Shown in pieces: positions 21,600 through 32,186 of a stretch of DNA of 64,000 nucleotides. The first letter of the stretch is position 1. Every line of letters starts with the position of its first letter. The notes beneath the pieces were generated by a model that saw nothing but the letters and a program-made list of their open reading frames with translations, was not told where the DNA came from and ran no database searches. The position numbers and the translations under genes are program-made. This stretch comes from Cepaea nemoralis (Eukaryota; Mollusca; Gastropoda; Stylommatophora; Helicidae), in NCBI GenBank assembly GCA_014155875.1, contig JACEFZ010002074.1, positions 1-64,000 of the forward strand. Reading direction: 5' to 3'.

Positions 21600-22445
21600 G
21601 AGACGCGTGGCTGAAAAGCTACAGGACTTAAGTTAGGATTACTAAGTGTTGTAACCTAAACTGTCTGAGAGATATGTCTGGGAGTTCAGGACGGGGGGGG
21701 GGGGGGGGGGGGATCTGTGCTAAGTATTGATGCAGTATGTATTATGCCAGGGTATGATGGAACTGTACACCTGTCCTGCTCTTGCTTGCAGGAATCCCTT
21801 TGCTGTTAGCTGGGCACTGTGGGCGACTGCACTTTGCTGTTGCTGATTCCTGTTCGCTGTTGGCGGTCCGCCTTGACTGGGTGCTCTGCTGTTTGCTGGT
21901 TGCCTAGCTGCAAGTGGCCTGTTGCTGTTGACGAGTACTGGGGCCATTGCTGAAGTGCTCTGAGGAACCGGTTGCCGTAGACTGTCAACCTGAAGTGATC
22001 TGAGAAGTTCTTTGCTATGGGCGGGGTGCCTATTTGCGGTTGACGAGTGCGGTTGGCCGTTGCTGTTTGGAAGAGCCCCGAAGGCACCATACAGGATCAG
22101 TTGACTGTGTCATAGACCTGTGTTTACAGACTGACATTCAATCATGCACGCACAGAACTCCAGTGGGATGATGAGATCGTCTACCAGACTACTCTCACCC
22201 AGCTAATTGTTCCTGTCTGTTTGTCCGTCTGTTGTCTGTCTGTTGGACAGAGTCTGAATCTCCAATAAAGATTCTAGATTCGTTTTTTATAAGATTGTTC
22301 TCTTATCGTCAGTTAGGTGTCTTTATATATCGATAGTCATCATATGGGAAGTGTCGTCCGGGCACCGTCCTGGGGACAATTATTAGAAGGGTAGACCGAA
22401 GTTAATCTAGAACCTCAACTAAATAGTATCTACGACTACTGAGAA
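21600..22445 (+). other. Possible solo LTR or retroelement leader; includes a G20 run
   Basis: A run of about 20 G lies at 21693-21712. It is followed by CTG-rich sequence, an AATAAA hexamer (22264) and, after an AT stretch, CATATGGGAAGTGTCGTCCG (22341). A polyadenylation signal followed by a TGG-rich leader is reminiscent of an LTR end with a primer-binding site. I could not find a paired LTR or a TG start, so this remains a guess. Confidence 0.3.
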
Positions 22446-23355
22446 CCAGGCCAGTGTTGTCACAAACAGTGGCAGACATGCAACACAATGTTTCAACTTT
22501 CTCATATGCCTGTGCCAACTTTGGGCTCAAAATCAACTTGGGGAAGACTGTAGTTATGTACCAGCCAGCTCCATGGAATAATCACACCGTGCCGAGTATC
22601 AAGGTGAATGGTAATAGACTAAGTGTTGTGGACAGATTCACCTATCTTGGCAGCACTGTGTCACAAGCTGCTACAATTGATGTCGAAGTGAATGAAAGAA
22701 TCTTAAGGCCAGCGCGGCTTTTGGCAGACTGTACAAGAATGTGTGGGACAGAAATGGAATAAGCCTGCGAACAAAGCTGAAAGTCTACAAAGCAGTTGCA
22801 TTATCCACACTGCTATATGCTTGTGAAACCTGGACTGTTTATCAGTAACACGCTAGGACATTAAACCACTTCCACACAGTCTGCCTTAGGAAGCTATTGG
22901 AGATTAAATGGCAAGACAAGATCCCAGACACTGAAGTTCTAGAAAGAGCGCCCATGCCCAGTATTCACACTCTACTAATGAAGAATCAGATTTGCTGGGC
23001 TGGTCACTTGACTCGCATGCCAGATCACAGGCTCCCTAAACGATTTTTTTACGGTGAACTGCGTTGTGGTAAACGCTCCCAAGGCGGCCAGAGGAAGAGC
23101 TTTAAAGACACTTTGAAACTCTCACTGAAAGCTTTTGGAATTCATCTTGACACCTGGGAGTACTTAGGAGACTACTGCCAAAGACCGAAATTTGTAGCGT
23201 ACATCATTACACAAGGGTGCAGTCACTTGTAAGCAACCAAGACTGCAAGAGCTGTGAAAAAAAGGCTGGACAGAAAGACCACTGCAGGAGTCCTCTTCCT
23301 GGAACGTCAAGCATTCTTTGCCCACATTGTCAAAGAATATTTCAGAGAAAGTGAC
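22446..23355 (+). pseudogene. LINE-D RT C-terminal region
   Basis: Frame 22454-22762 gives FGLKINLGKTVVMYQPAP, then VDRFTYLGSTVSQAATIDVE (thumb YLG motif). After stops near 22760-22860, frame 22897-23232 gives WQDKIPDTEVLERAPMPSIH, ICWAGHLTRMPDHRLPKRFF and YGELRCGKRSQGGQRKSFKD. This is the C-terminal part of a non-LTR retrotransposon polyprotein; related thumb text (EHFTYLGSVV) lies in the minus-strand LINE at 28.6 kb. Motif C and upstream are absent. Three or more lesions: dead. Confidence 0.8.
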
Positions 23356-23610
23356 TGAACAAAATAAACCTTTCTTTGTTTACTTTAATGACTATGAAAA
23401 TGTTTTGACAGGCTGTGCTAACAAAGTTGACAGCGCACTACACTGTTAATGTGTCATTAATACGGTCGGGCGAAGTTGGACACTTAGGCTCGTCACTTAT
23501 CAAAGTGAAGAATAGAGTGGCTACTCTTCCTCCTTGCTCTCAGGCCTACAACATGTGATGGCGCTATCACACCAAATACCCGTAGCTGAAAACTACTTCT
23601 GAACAATTGC

Positions 23611-26361
23611 ATCTTTATACCATAGAGTAAACTGTTATCCTGGTTCTATAGTAGTTGTATTTATACCATAGAGTAAACTGTTCTCCTGGTTCTATAGTAG
23701 TTGTCTTTATACCATAGAGTAAACTGTTCTCCTGGCTCTATAGTAGTTGTCTTTATACCATAGAGTAAACTGTTCTCCTGGTTCTATAGTAGTTGTCTTT
23801 ATACCATAGAGTAAACTGTTCTCCTGGCTCTATAGTAGTTGTCTTTATACCATAGAGTAAACTGTTCTCCTGGTTCTATAGTAGTTGTCTTTATACCATA
23901 GAGTAAACTGTTCTCCTGGTTCTATAGTAGTTGTCTTTATACCATAGAGTAAACTGTTCTCCTGGCTCTATAGTAGTTGTCTTTATACCATAGAGTAAAC
24001 TGTTCTCCTGGCTCTATAGTAGTTGTTTTTATAAGATAGAGTAAACTGTTCTCCTGGTTCTATAGTAGTTGCCTTTATACCATAGAGTAAACTGTTCTCC
24101 TGGCTCTATAGTAGTTGTTTTTATACCATAGAGTAAACTGTTCTCCTGGTTCTATAGTAGTTGTCTTTATACCATAGAGTAAACTGTTCTCCTGGTTCTA
24201 TAGTAGTTGTCTTTATACCATAGAGTAAACTGTTCTCCTGGCTCTATAGTAGTTGTCTGTATACCATAGAGTAAACTGTTCTCTAGGCTCTATAGTAGTT
24301 GTTTTTATACCATAGAGTAAACTGTTCTCCTGGCTCTATAGTAGGTGTCTTTATACCATAGAGTAAACTGTTCTCTAGGCTCTATAGTAGTTGTTTTTAT
24401 ACCATAGAGTAAACTGTTCTCCAGGCTCTATACTACTTGTCTGTATACCATAGAGTAAACTGTTCTCCTGGCTCTATAGTAGTTGTCTTCATACCATAGA
24501 GTAAACTGTTCTCCTGGTTCTATAGTAGTTGTCTTTATACCATAGAGTAAACTGTTCTCCAGGCTCTATACTACTTGTCTGTATACCATAGAGTAAACTG
24601 TTCTCCTGGCTCTATAGTAGTTGTCTTCATACCATAGAGTAAACTGTTCTCCTGGCTCTATAGTAGTTGTCTTTATACCATAGAGTAAACTGTTCTCCTG
24701 GTTCTATAGTAGTTGTATTTATACCATAGAGTAAACTGTTCTCCTGGCTCTATAGTAGTTGTCTTCATACCATAGAGTAAACTGTTCTCCTGGCTCTATA
24801 GTAGTTGTCTTCATACCATAGAGTCAACTGTTCTCCTGGCTCTATAGTAGTTGTCTTCATACCATAGAGTAAACTGTTCTCCTGGCTCTATAGTAGTTGT
24901 ATTTATACCATAGAGTAAACTGTTCTCCTGGCTCTATAGTAGTTGTCTTTATACCATAGAGTAAACTGTTCTCTAGGCTCTATAGTAGTTGTCTTTATAC
25001 CATAAACTGTTCTCCTGGCTCTATAGTAGTTGTCTTCATACCATAGAGTAAACTGTTCTCCTGGCTCTATAGTAGTTGTATTTATACCATAGAGTAAACT
25101 GTTCTCCTGGCTCTATAGTAGTTGTCTTTATACCATAGAGTAAACTGTTCTCCTGGTTCTATAGTAGTTGTCTTCATACCATAGAGTAAACTGTTCTCCT
25201 GGCTCTATAGTAGTTGTATTTATGCCATAGAGTAAACTGTTCTCCTGGCTCTATAGTAGTTGTCTTTATACCATAGAGTAAACTGTTCTCTAGGCTCTAT
25301 AGTAGTTGTATTTATACCATAGAGTAAACTGTTCTCCTGGCTCTATAGTAGTTGTCTTCATACCATAGAGTAAACTGTTCTCCTTGCTCTATAGTAGTTG
25401 TATTTATACCATAGAGTAAACTGTTCTCCTGGCTCTATAGTAGTTGTCTTCATACCATAGAGTAAACTGTTCTCCTGGTTCTATAGTAGTTGTATTTATA
25501 CCATAGAGTAAACTGTTCTCCTGGCTCTATAGTAATTGTATTTATACCATAGAGTAAACTGTTCTCCTGGCTCTATAGTAGTTGTATTTATACCATAGAG
25601 TAAACTGTTCTCCAGGCTCTATACTACTTGTCTGAAGAATACCATAGAGTAAACTGTTCTCCTGGCTCTATAGTAGTTGTATTTATACCATAGAGTAAAC
25701 TGTTCTCCTGGCTCTATAGTAGTTGTCTTTATACCATAGAGTAAACTGTTCTCCTGGTTCTATAGTAGTTGTCTTTATACCATAGAGTAAACTGTTCTCC
25801 TGGCTCTATAGTAGTTGTCTTTATACCATAGAGTAAACTGTTCTCCTGGCTCTATAGTAGTTGTCTTTATACCATAGAGTAAACTGTTCTCCTGGCTCTA
25901 TAGTAGTTTTTTATATACCATAGAGTAAACTGTTCTCCTGGCTCTATAGTAGTTGTCTTCATACCATAGAGTAAACTGTTCTCCTGGTTCTATAGTAGTT
26001 GTCTTTATACCATAGAGTAAACTGTTCTCCTGGCTCTATAGTAGTTGTCTTTATACCATAGAGTAAACTGTTCTCCTGGCTCTATAGTAGTTGTCTTTAT
26101 ACCATAGAGTAAACTGTTCTCCTGGCACTATAGTAGTTGTCTTTATACCATGGAGTAAACTGTTCTCCTGGCTCTATAGTAGTTGTCTTTATACCATAGA
26201 GTAAACTGTTCTCCTGGCTCTATAGTAGTTGTCTTTATACCATAGAGTAAACTGTTCTCTAGGCTCTATAGTAGTTGTTTTTATACCATAGAGTAAACTG
26301 TTCTCCTGGCTCTATAGTAGTTGTCTTTATACCATAGAGTAAACTGTTCTCCAGGCTCTAT
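23611..26361 (+). repeat. 46-bp minisatellite, block 1 (about 60 copies, diverged)
   Basis: Head-to-tail 46-bp units containing CCATAGAGTAAACTGTTCTC and GGCTCTATAGTAGTTGTC, then a variable TTTATA/TTCATA/ATTTATA/TGTATA. Variants include GGTTCTATAG, CTAGGCTC and CTCCAGGCTCTATACTAC. Each unit contains an inverted pair ATAGAG...CTCTAT with a 16-nt loop and a CTATAG palindrome. Units are more variable than in the block at 32-36 kb. No spacers, so it is not CRISPR-like; 46 is not a multiple of three and no long frame exists. Confidence 0.98.
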
Positions 26362-26480
26362 CATTCATTGGCACCTTGCTGTCTTGGCAGACGATAGTTT
26401 GTGCTTTAAAAAGGCATAATAACCTTTACCTAAGGCGGTAGCGAATGTGACTGATAAGGCCAATTCGCGCTGTAAATGAG
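26362..26480. other. Spacer between satellite and GT-rich tract
   Basis: Short non-repetitive linker; no feature seen. Confidence 0.4.
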
Positions 26481-26489
26481 TGAGCATGA

Positions 26490-26496
26490 GAATGAA

Positions 26497-26530
<34 letters not shown>

Positions 26531-28395
26531 TATGTGTGTGTGCCTTCTCTGTGTGTATCTCTGTGTGTGGGAGCATCACTATGTTTACGTCACATACTTT
26601 TTATGTACACATTTTTCTCCATGCTTAACATTTGTATGAGACTGCTCATGACAATTGTCAGTGTATGTGTGTGAGTAAAGTGTGGGAGTTTGTTCATACT
26701 AGTTTCAATGCTAACGTGAGACATTTCGTAGGTGTCTAGATGTGAGAAGGTGTGAGTGTGTGTGGAGGATGTGTGTGAGTGTGGGGGATGTGTGGGTGGG
26801 GGTATGCGTTTGGATGGGTTGGGGTGTGTGGCTTTTTGTGGGTAGTGATATTTGTGGGTGTTGATGGGGTGTGTGGATGGATGTGTGGGGGTGAAAGTAG
26901 GGGTGTGGGAATGGGTTTGGGGGATGTGTGTATGGGTGGAGGATTTGTGTATGGGACGGGTGTGGGGGGTGTGTGTGTATGTGGGTGGAGATGTGTGGGT
27001 GGTTTGAGGAAGTATGTGTGGGTGGCGGGGTTGTGTGGGTAGGGGATTGTGTTGGGTGGATTGGGGATGCAAGGGTGTGTGGGGAGAAGTGTATGGTGTG
27101 TGGGTTTGAGATATGTGTGCGGTGTGTTGGTGGGGAATGTGTGCATGGTGTGTGGGTGGGGGGTGTGGTGGTATGGGTGAGGATATGTGTGTGGGTGGGG
27201 GATAGTGTGTGGTGTGGGGGATGTGTGTGATGGGTGCGGGAAATGTGTGTATGGGTGGGGTATATATGTGGGTGAGTAGGGGATGTGTGGTGGTTGGGGG
27301 AAGTGTGTGGGTGGGAGATGTGTGCGTGGATGGGGAATGTGTGGGTGGGGGTGTGTGAGTGGCTTAGGGATGTGTAGGTGGGTGAGGGATGTGTATGTGT
27401 CGGGGTGGGATGCGTGAGTGGGTGGAGGATGTGTGTGGGTAGGGGTATTGTGATCGAGAGATGTTTGGTTGGGGGTGGGTGTCTGGGGGTGTGTGGGTGC
27501 TTAGTGGAGGATGTGTGCGTGAGTGAGTGTGTGTTGGTGGACGGGTAGGGAATGCGTGTGTGGATGGGGAGAGGTGTGTGGTGTGTTGGTTAGGGATATT
27601 GTGTGGGTGAGGTATGTGTGTGTGGATGGGGGATTTTGTGGTGTGTGGGTGGGGGTATGTGGAGTGGATGGGTAAGGGTATCTGTGTGGGTATGGGTGGG
27701 ATTATTGTGTGGTATGTGGGTGGGGGATATGTGTGTGGTGTGTAGGTGGGGTTGTGTGGTGGGATGTGGGTGTGGGATGTGTTGGTGAGGGATATGTGTG
27801 TGTGTGTGGTGCGTGGGTTGGGAATATTGTGTGGTAGGGGATGTATGTGATGTGCGGGTGGGGGATTGTGTAGTGGGGGATTATGTTAAGGCATGTATGG
27901 GTGGGTGGAGGATGTATGTATGGGTGGTGGGGTGTGTGTGAGAGTGGATTGGGGATGTATGGGTGGTTAGGGAGATGTGTGTGTGTGTGGGGGGGGGGGG
28001 GGGTAGGGAGATGCCAGTTGGTGGGGATGTGTGTGTATGGTTTGGGGATGTGTGAGTGGATGTGCGATGTGTGGGTTGGTGGGGGATTGTGTGCGTGGGT
28101 GGGAAATATGTGGTCAATGGAGACGTGGCTGGGGGATGGGTGGTTTGAGGTGTGGATGGGGAGAGGATGTGTGGGTTAGGATGTGTATGTGGGTGGGCGT
28201 GGGATATGTGGGTTAATGGGGGAATGTTTGTGGGTGGCGAGTGTGTTTTGGTTGGAGGAACAGGTGAGGGGAATGTGTGTGGGTGGGGGATGGGTCGGTT
28301 GGTGGGGTATGTATGTGTCCCTTGCTGTGCGTGTGTGTGGGTAGGTGGGGTTGTGTGTGGGTGGGGTGATGTATGGGTAGGTGGGAGATGGGCCT
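26490..28395 (+). repeat. 1.9-kb G/T-rich tract (degenerate TGTGTGGGTGGGG repeats)
   Basis: It starts as (TG)n at 26497-26545, has a mixed stretch to 26730, then runs for about 1.65 kb as irregular TGTG, TGGGTGGG and GGGGATGTG words. The plus strand is nearly free of C. There is no fixed period, so it looks like an expanded and degenerated GT/GGGT microsatellite. The abundant GGG runs could form G-quadruplexes. The Gly/Trp/Val and His/Pro/Thr frames are artefacts. Confidence 0.95.
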
Positions 28396-28399
28396 CATA

Positions 28400-28586
28400 A
28401 CATGGTAATTTGCCTTGTTTATGTTTACAACATTCATTTCACAATGTTTATTTTTCTTCCTATGTAAATGTATAATGCTCTTGATGAACGAAAGACGAGT
28501 GATTGGAAGGACCGAATGTAAGACCGGCCTGCGCGCCCAATTTGTGACCCTAATAAAGTTGATTTGATTTGATTTGATTTGATTTC
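28400..28586 (+). mobile_element. Short retroelement 3' end with (GATTT)n tail
   Basis: On the plus strand TGAACGAAAGACGAGTGATT leads to GTGACCCTAATAAAGTTGAT and a pentanucleotide tail (TTGAT)n at 28557-28585. It is inserted within the minus-strand LINE RT (the LINE frame breaks at SLDQE). A polyadenylation-like AATAAA just before a simple tail fits a SINE or 5'-truncated LINE. Confidence 0.6.
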
Positions 28587-31500
28587 CTGATCTAGGGATA
28601 ATTTGCTATTTACCACTGATCCTAGATATGTAAAATGTTCTACCATCTCTAGTTAGGCGTCGTCAATAAAGATTGATGGTACCCCATGTGCACCTTGTGA
28701 CATAATCTGTGTCTTCTTTTTGCTAATTGTTAAACCAAATTCAGAACAAGCATTGGAGAATGCAGATAGTAAACATTGCAATTCTTCCTCAGAGTGGGTC
28801 GTAACTGCAGCATGATCTGCAAAAAGCAACTCTCTGATCAGTACCCTCCTAATTTTGGTCTTGGCCTTCAATCTCTGAGCATTGTAGAGGCTGCCATCTG
28901 AGCGTGAGTGAATGCATATACCACCATCCTGATCACGAAAGGCATATTTCAGTAGAAGTGAAAAGTATATTCCAAAGAGGGTGGGAGCTAGTACACAACC
29001 TTGCTTAACTCCACTCTTGATTTCAAACTCTTCAGAAGTTGCACCGTCAAACTTGATTATACCCTTCATGCCTATGTGGAATGATTCCACAATGGACAGA
29101 AGAGTTGGTGGGCAGCCAATCTTCTTTAGTGCCTTGAACAGTCCCTCACGACTGACCAAATCAAATGCCTTTGTGAGGTCGATGAAGGCAATAAACAGTG
29201 GTTGATTCTGTTCACGGCATTTTTCTTGCATTTGTCGCAATGATAATATCATATCAATGGTAGACCGGTTCTGTCGAAAGCCACACTGTGATTTGGGGTA
29301 GACTTGATCTCCTAGGGCTTGAAGTCTGCGCAGAACAATTCTGGCAAATACTTTTCCAACAATACACAGAAGTGAGATACCCCTATAGTTGTTGCAGTCG
29401 CTCTGATCGCCCTTGTTGTTGTACAGTGTTGTGATGCTTGAATCTTTGAAATCCTGTGGGACTTGTCCTTCTCGCCAGCATAGCTCTATTAGCTGGTGGA
29501 TCTGTAGAGTGAGAGTGTCTTGCCCACTCCTGATAACCTCTATTTGAATCCCATCCTTACCTGGAGCCTTGCCAGATGCAAGTTCATTTATAGCACACTT
29601 AACTTCTGTTATGGTGGGAAGTGTGTCCAGGTGGTCAAGAGCTGGTAGAGCCTATATGGCGTTGAGGGCATCATCCCTAGTTTGGTCTCACTTGAGTAAA
29701 GCTCCAAATAGTGCTCTACCCATCTGTCCATTTGCTGTTTCTTATCAGTTATGATTTCTCCAGTCAAGGTTTTCAATGGTGCACTTCTTTTGATCACTGG
29801 ACCACAGGCTTTCTTTATTCCTTCATACATGCTTCTGATGTTTCCCTTATCACTTGCGATTTAAATGGACTCACATAACTTGATCCAATAATCATTTGCA
29901 CACTGCCTGGCAGCCTTTTGCACATCCTTCCTAGCTTGCTTTAGCTCACTCAGAGTGTTACGCGTTGGTCTTTCCTTGTTTCTTAAGCGAGCTATCTTCT
30001 TCTTATAAATCAAGTGCTGCAGAGTCTGGCTGAGTGCCGCAAACCAGTCCTGCCTCTTATGATCCACAGTGCCGTAAACCCCTTACGGCAGTTTTATAAA
30101 GAGTTTCCTTAAGTTGACCCCACTTTTCACTTACTGTACAATTTTCTGGTGTATCAGTGAAAGCGTCTTCAAGTTGCTGTTGCAACTGAAAGCACTTTTC
30201 AGGATCGTGAGTGTTAATAATATTAATCCTGGGGCTAGATTTATGTTTAGCTGTGTAGATTCTCTTTGGTCTCAGTCTAACCCTTGCAACAACCAAAGAG
30301 TGATCCGTATCACAGTCAGCACTGTGGTAACTTCGATTCAATGATCTCGAGGTATGGTGTCCGCCTCGAGTGCTGGAGGTCCCGGGTTCAAGCCCCGGTG
30401 ATGCCGGGATTTTTTCTCGTGGACTTCTAGTAATAAATTTCCCCTGGTCTCTGGGTAGTGAGATCGGAAGCCCGTGTGTATTGTTGCGCACGTAAAAAAT
30501 CCCTTGGCAGTTGGAAATCGAAAAAGAGTAGCCTAACGGCGCTGCCCGGGCAAAATTTCGAGTTAAAAATCTACCCAAAGTATTTTCAGGATTCTCGGCG
30601 GTGCTACGGAGTTCGTGTACTGAGCTGAGTTTCTCCAGACTCAGGTTTGAGTTAGGAGGAGAACGGAGCACTTATGGGTTGCACCCGTGTGCCGTGATGT
30701 TGATCCATCGACTAAACAAACAAACAAACAATGGTTCAGATGTTGTCTCCGTGTGGTGATGAAGTCCAGCTGGTGCCAATGGCCGGATCTTGGAAGTTTC
30801 CATGTGACCTTATGCAGCTCTTTTGTTTTAAAAAAGGAGTTTGTAATACATAGGTTATTTCTGGTGCAATACTCCAGCAGCCTTTGCCCATTATCATTCA
30901 TGCGACCGATGTTGTATTTTCCAAGGCACACTGGCCATGAACTCGAGTCCTTGTCCACACGAGCATTGAAATCACCGAGCATATAAATGTAGTCAGATTT
31001 TGGAACTGCCTTGATCACGGAGTCTAACTCCTCATAGAACGAATCCTTCACATCATCAGAGGAATCGAATGTCGGTGCAAATGCAGTAATAATGATGGCA
31101 AAACCACAAGAGGTTGCAAAGCGCAGGAATAATAGTCTTTCATTTCCTCCTGCTGGAATTTCAATCATTCCCAGTAGCGAATTCTTCACTGCAAAGCCAT
31201 CACCGTGTTGCCTCTTTTCTGTCTGCCCTCTACCCTTTCAAAAACAAGTGTAGTTGTTTTCCCTGAGCGACCCTTCCTCAGCGAGGCGAGTCTCCTGCAG
31301 GCCAGCAATATCAATGTTAAGACGATTGATTTCGGCATCAATCACAGCCGTTTTTCTCACATCGTTAATATTGGTCAAGTCAGTGGAAAATCCTGGACAC
31401 ATGGTTCTCACGTTCCAGGTTGCAAGCCGTAGCTTGAGGTTTCTATTTTTCTTTTTATTAGTACCTTGTGCATTGGTTTTACAGCCTGCGATTCAGATTT

Positions 31501-32186
31501 TATCCTAGCCCCAAGCACCCATTGAAGCAGGCAGGCTGTGGCGGATCAGCACCCAATTGGCTGGGGGGCTGCCCAGCTTGAGGCGGGCGGTAGCTGATCA
31601 GTGACACCTGTAGGTGTCTCCCACCGTCAGAGGCAACGCGTGGCGCCCCATATCTACGCCAACTGACAGGGACTTATAACCCGTAACAGTTGCCTCTCGC
31701 TTTGATTCCGAGACCGGTTAAGACCAGGGATGGAGTTATTGCTTCTCCATAGCACAAAGCCTGGGCTAAAATATAGAGATCATGTGTTGCCCATGCAGCA
31801 TGATCCCTCTCTCGGCCTGCTTAGTTCACTCCAGAGGAAAGGTAACACCTCTACATGTGGAACAAGACAAGCTGCAGAAGCTGCCGGATCAGCAAAGCAA
31901 TGCTCTAACTGTCCGCCTATCGGAGCTTCGATCCTAGACCAGCCGCCAACCAAGGCTTAGGGCCTGGTCTGCCCTGCCACGACATTTTGTCTTTAGGTTG
32001 CATTTCCTCGCACCAGGGTAAGGCTTGTACCCTCCCAATTGCGCTCTTCCGCCCGAAGCCGTTGGCACAATGTGGGGTGTCGGGTTTGTTAAGCGCCGCC
32101 CAACGTCCGGCGCTAACAGAAAGCAGGTAGTACCGTCTACTGTTATACGGTAGCTCAGTCATATCTGACTAAGACCTGACACCACC
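28587..32186 (-). pseudogene. Near full-length LINE-D with 5' UTR, endonuclease and RT
   Basis: Minus strand, high to low: a roughly 0.9-kb GC-rich 5' region (32186-31200); endonuclease frame 31189-30641 with IYMLGDFNARVDKDSSS (catalytic Asp/Asn) and IGRMNDNGQRLLEYC, HQLDFITTRR (D..L); then DCDTDHSLVVARVRLRPKR (terminal DH) after a SINE; linker; RT from about 29640 with ELASGKAPGKDGIQIEVI, LYNNKGDQSDCNNYRGISLL, FIAFIDLTKAFD (motif A), IKSGVKQGCVLAPTLFGIYF (motif B) and IRELLFADHAAVTTHSEE. In motif C the second catalytic Asp is His (FADH). It ends at EHFTYLGSVV near 28620. Stops occur at about 28650 and in the linker. Its 5' end abuts minisatellite block 2. Confidence 0.85.
30347..30729 (+). 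mobile_element. tRNA-derived SINE with (AAAC)n tail, inside LINE-D
   Basis: ATCTCGAGGTATGGTGTCCG and, about 35 nt on, GTCCCGGGTTCAAGCCCCGG form A- and B-box-like parts of a tRNA-like head. An approximately 280-bp body follows and it ends CTAAACAAACAAACAAACAA (30711-30730). It splits the LINE endonuclease between FITTRRQHLNH and SADCDTDHSLV. The target duplication is short at best (CAATG seen on both sides). Confidence 0.8.

Noticed and set aside
20728..21601. 282-codon poly-Ser (minus) and 135-codon poly-Glu (plus) frames
   Set aside because: Both are translations of the (GAA)n microsatellite tail; no start context or flanking domain.
21720..22090. Gln/Ala-rich minus frames
   Set aside because: Artefacts of CTG-rich DNA; no domain and they overlap in two frames.
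26590..28437. Long Gly/Trp/Val-rich and His/Pro/Thr-rich frames
   Set aside because: They arise from the G/T-rich low-complexity tract.
30347..30420. Functional tRNA gene
   Set aside because: The boxes belong to the head of a SINE with a 280-bp body and AAAC tail; the cloverleaf is imperfect and it interrupts a LINE.
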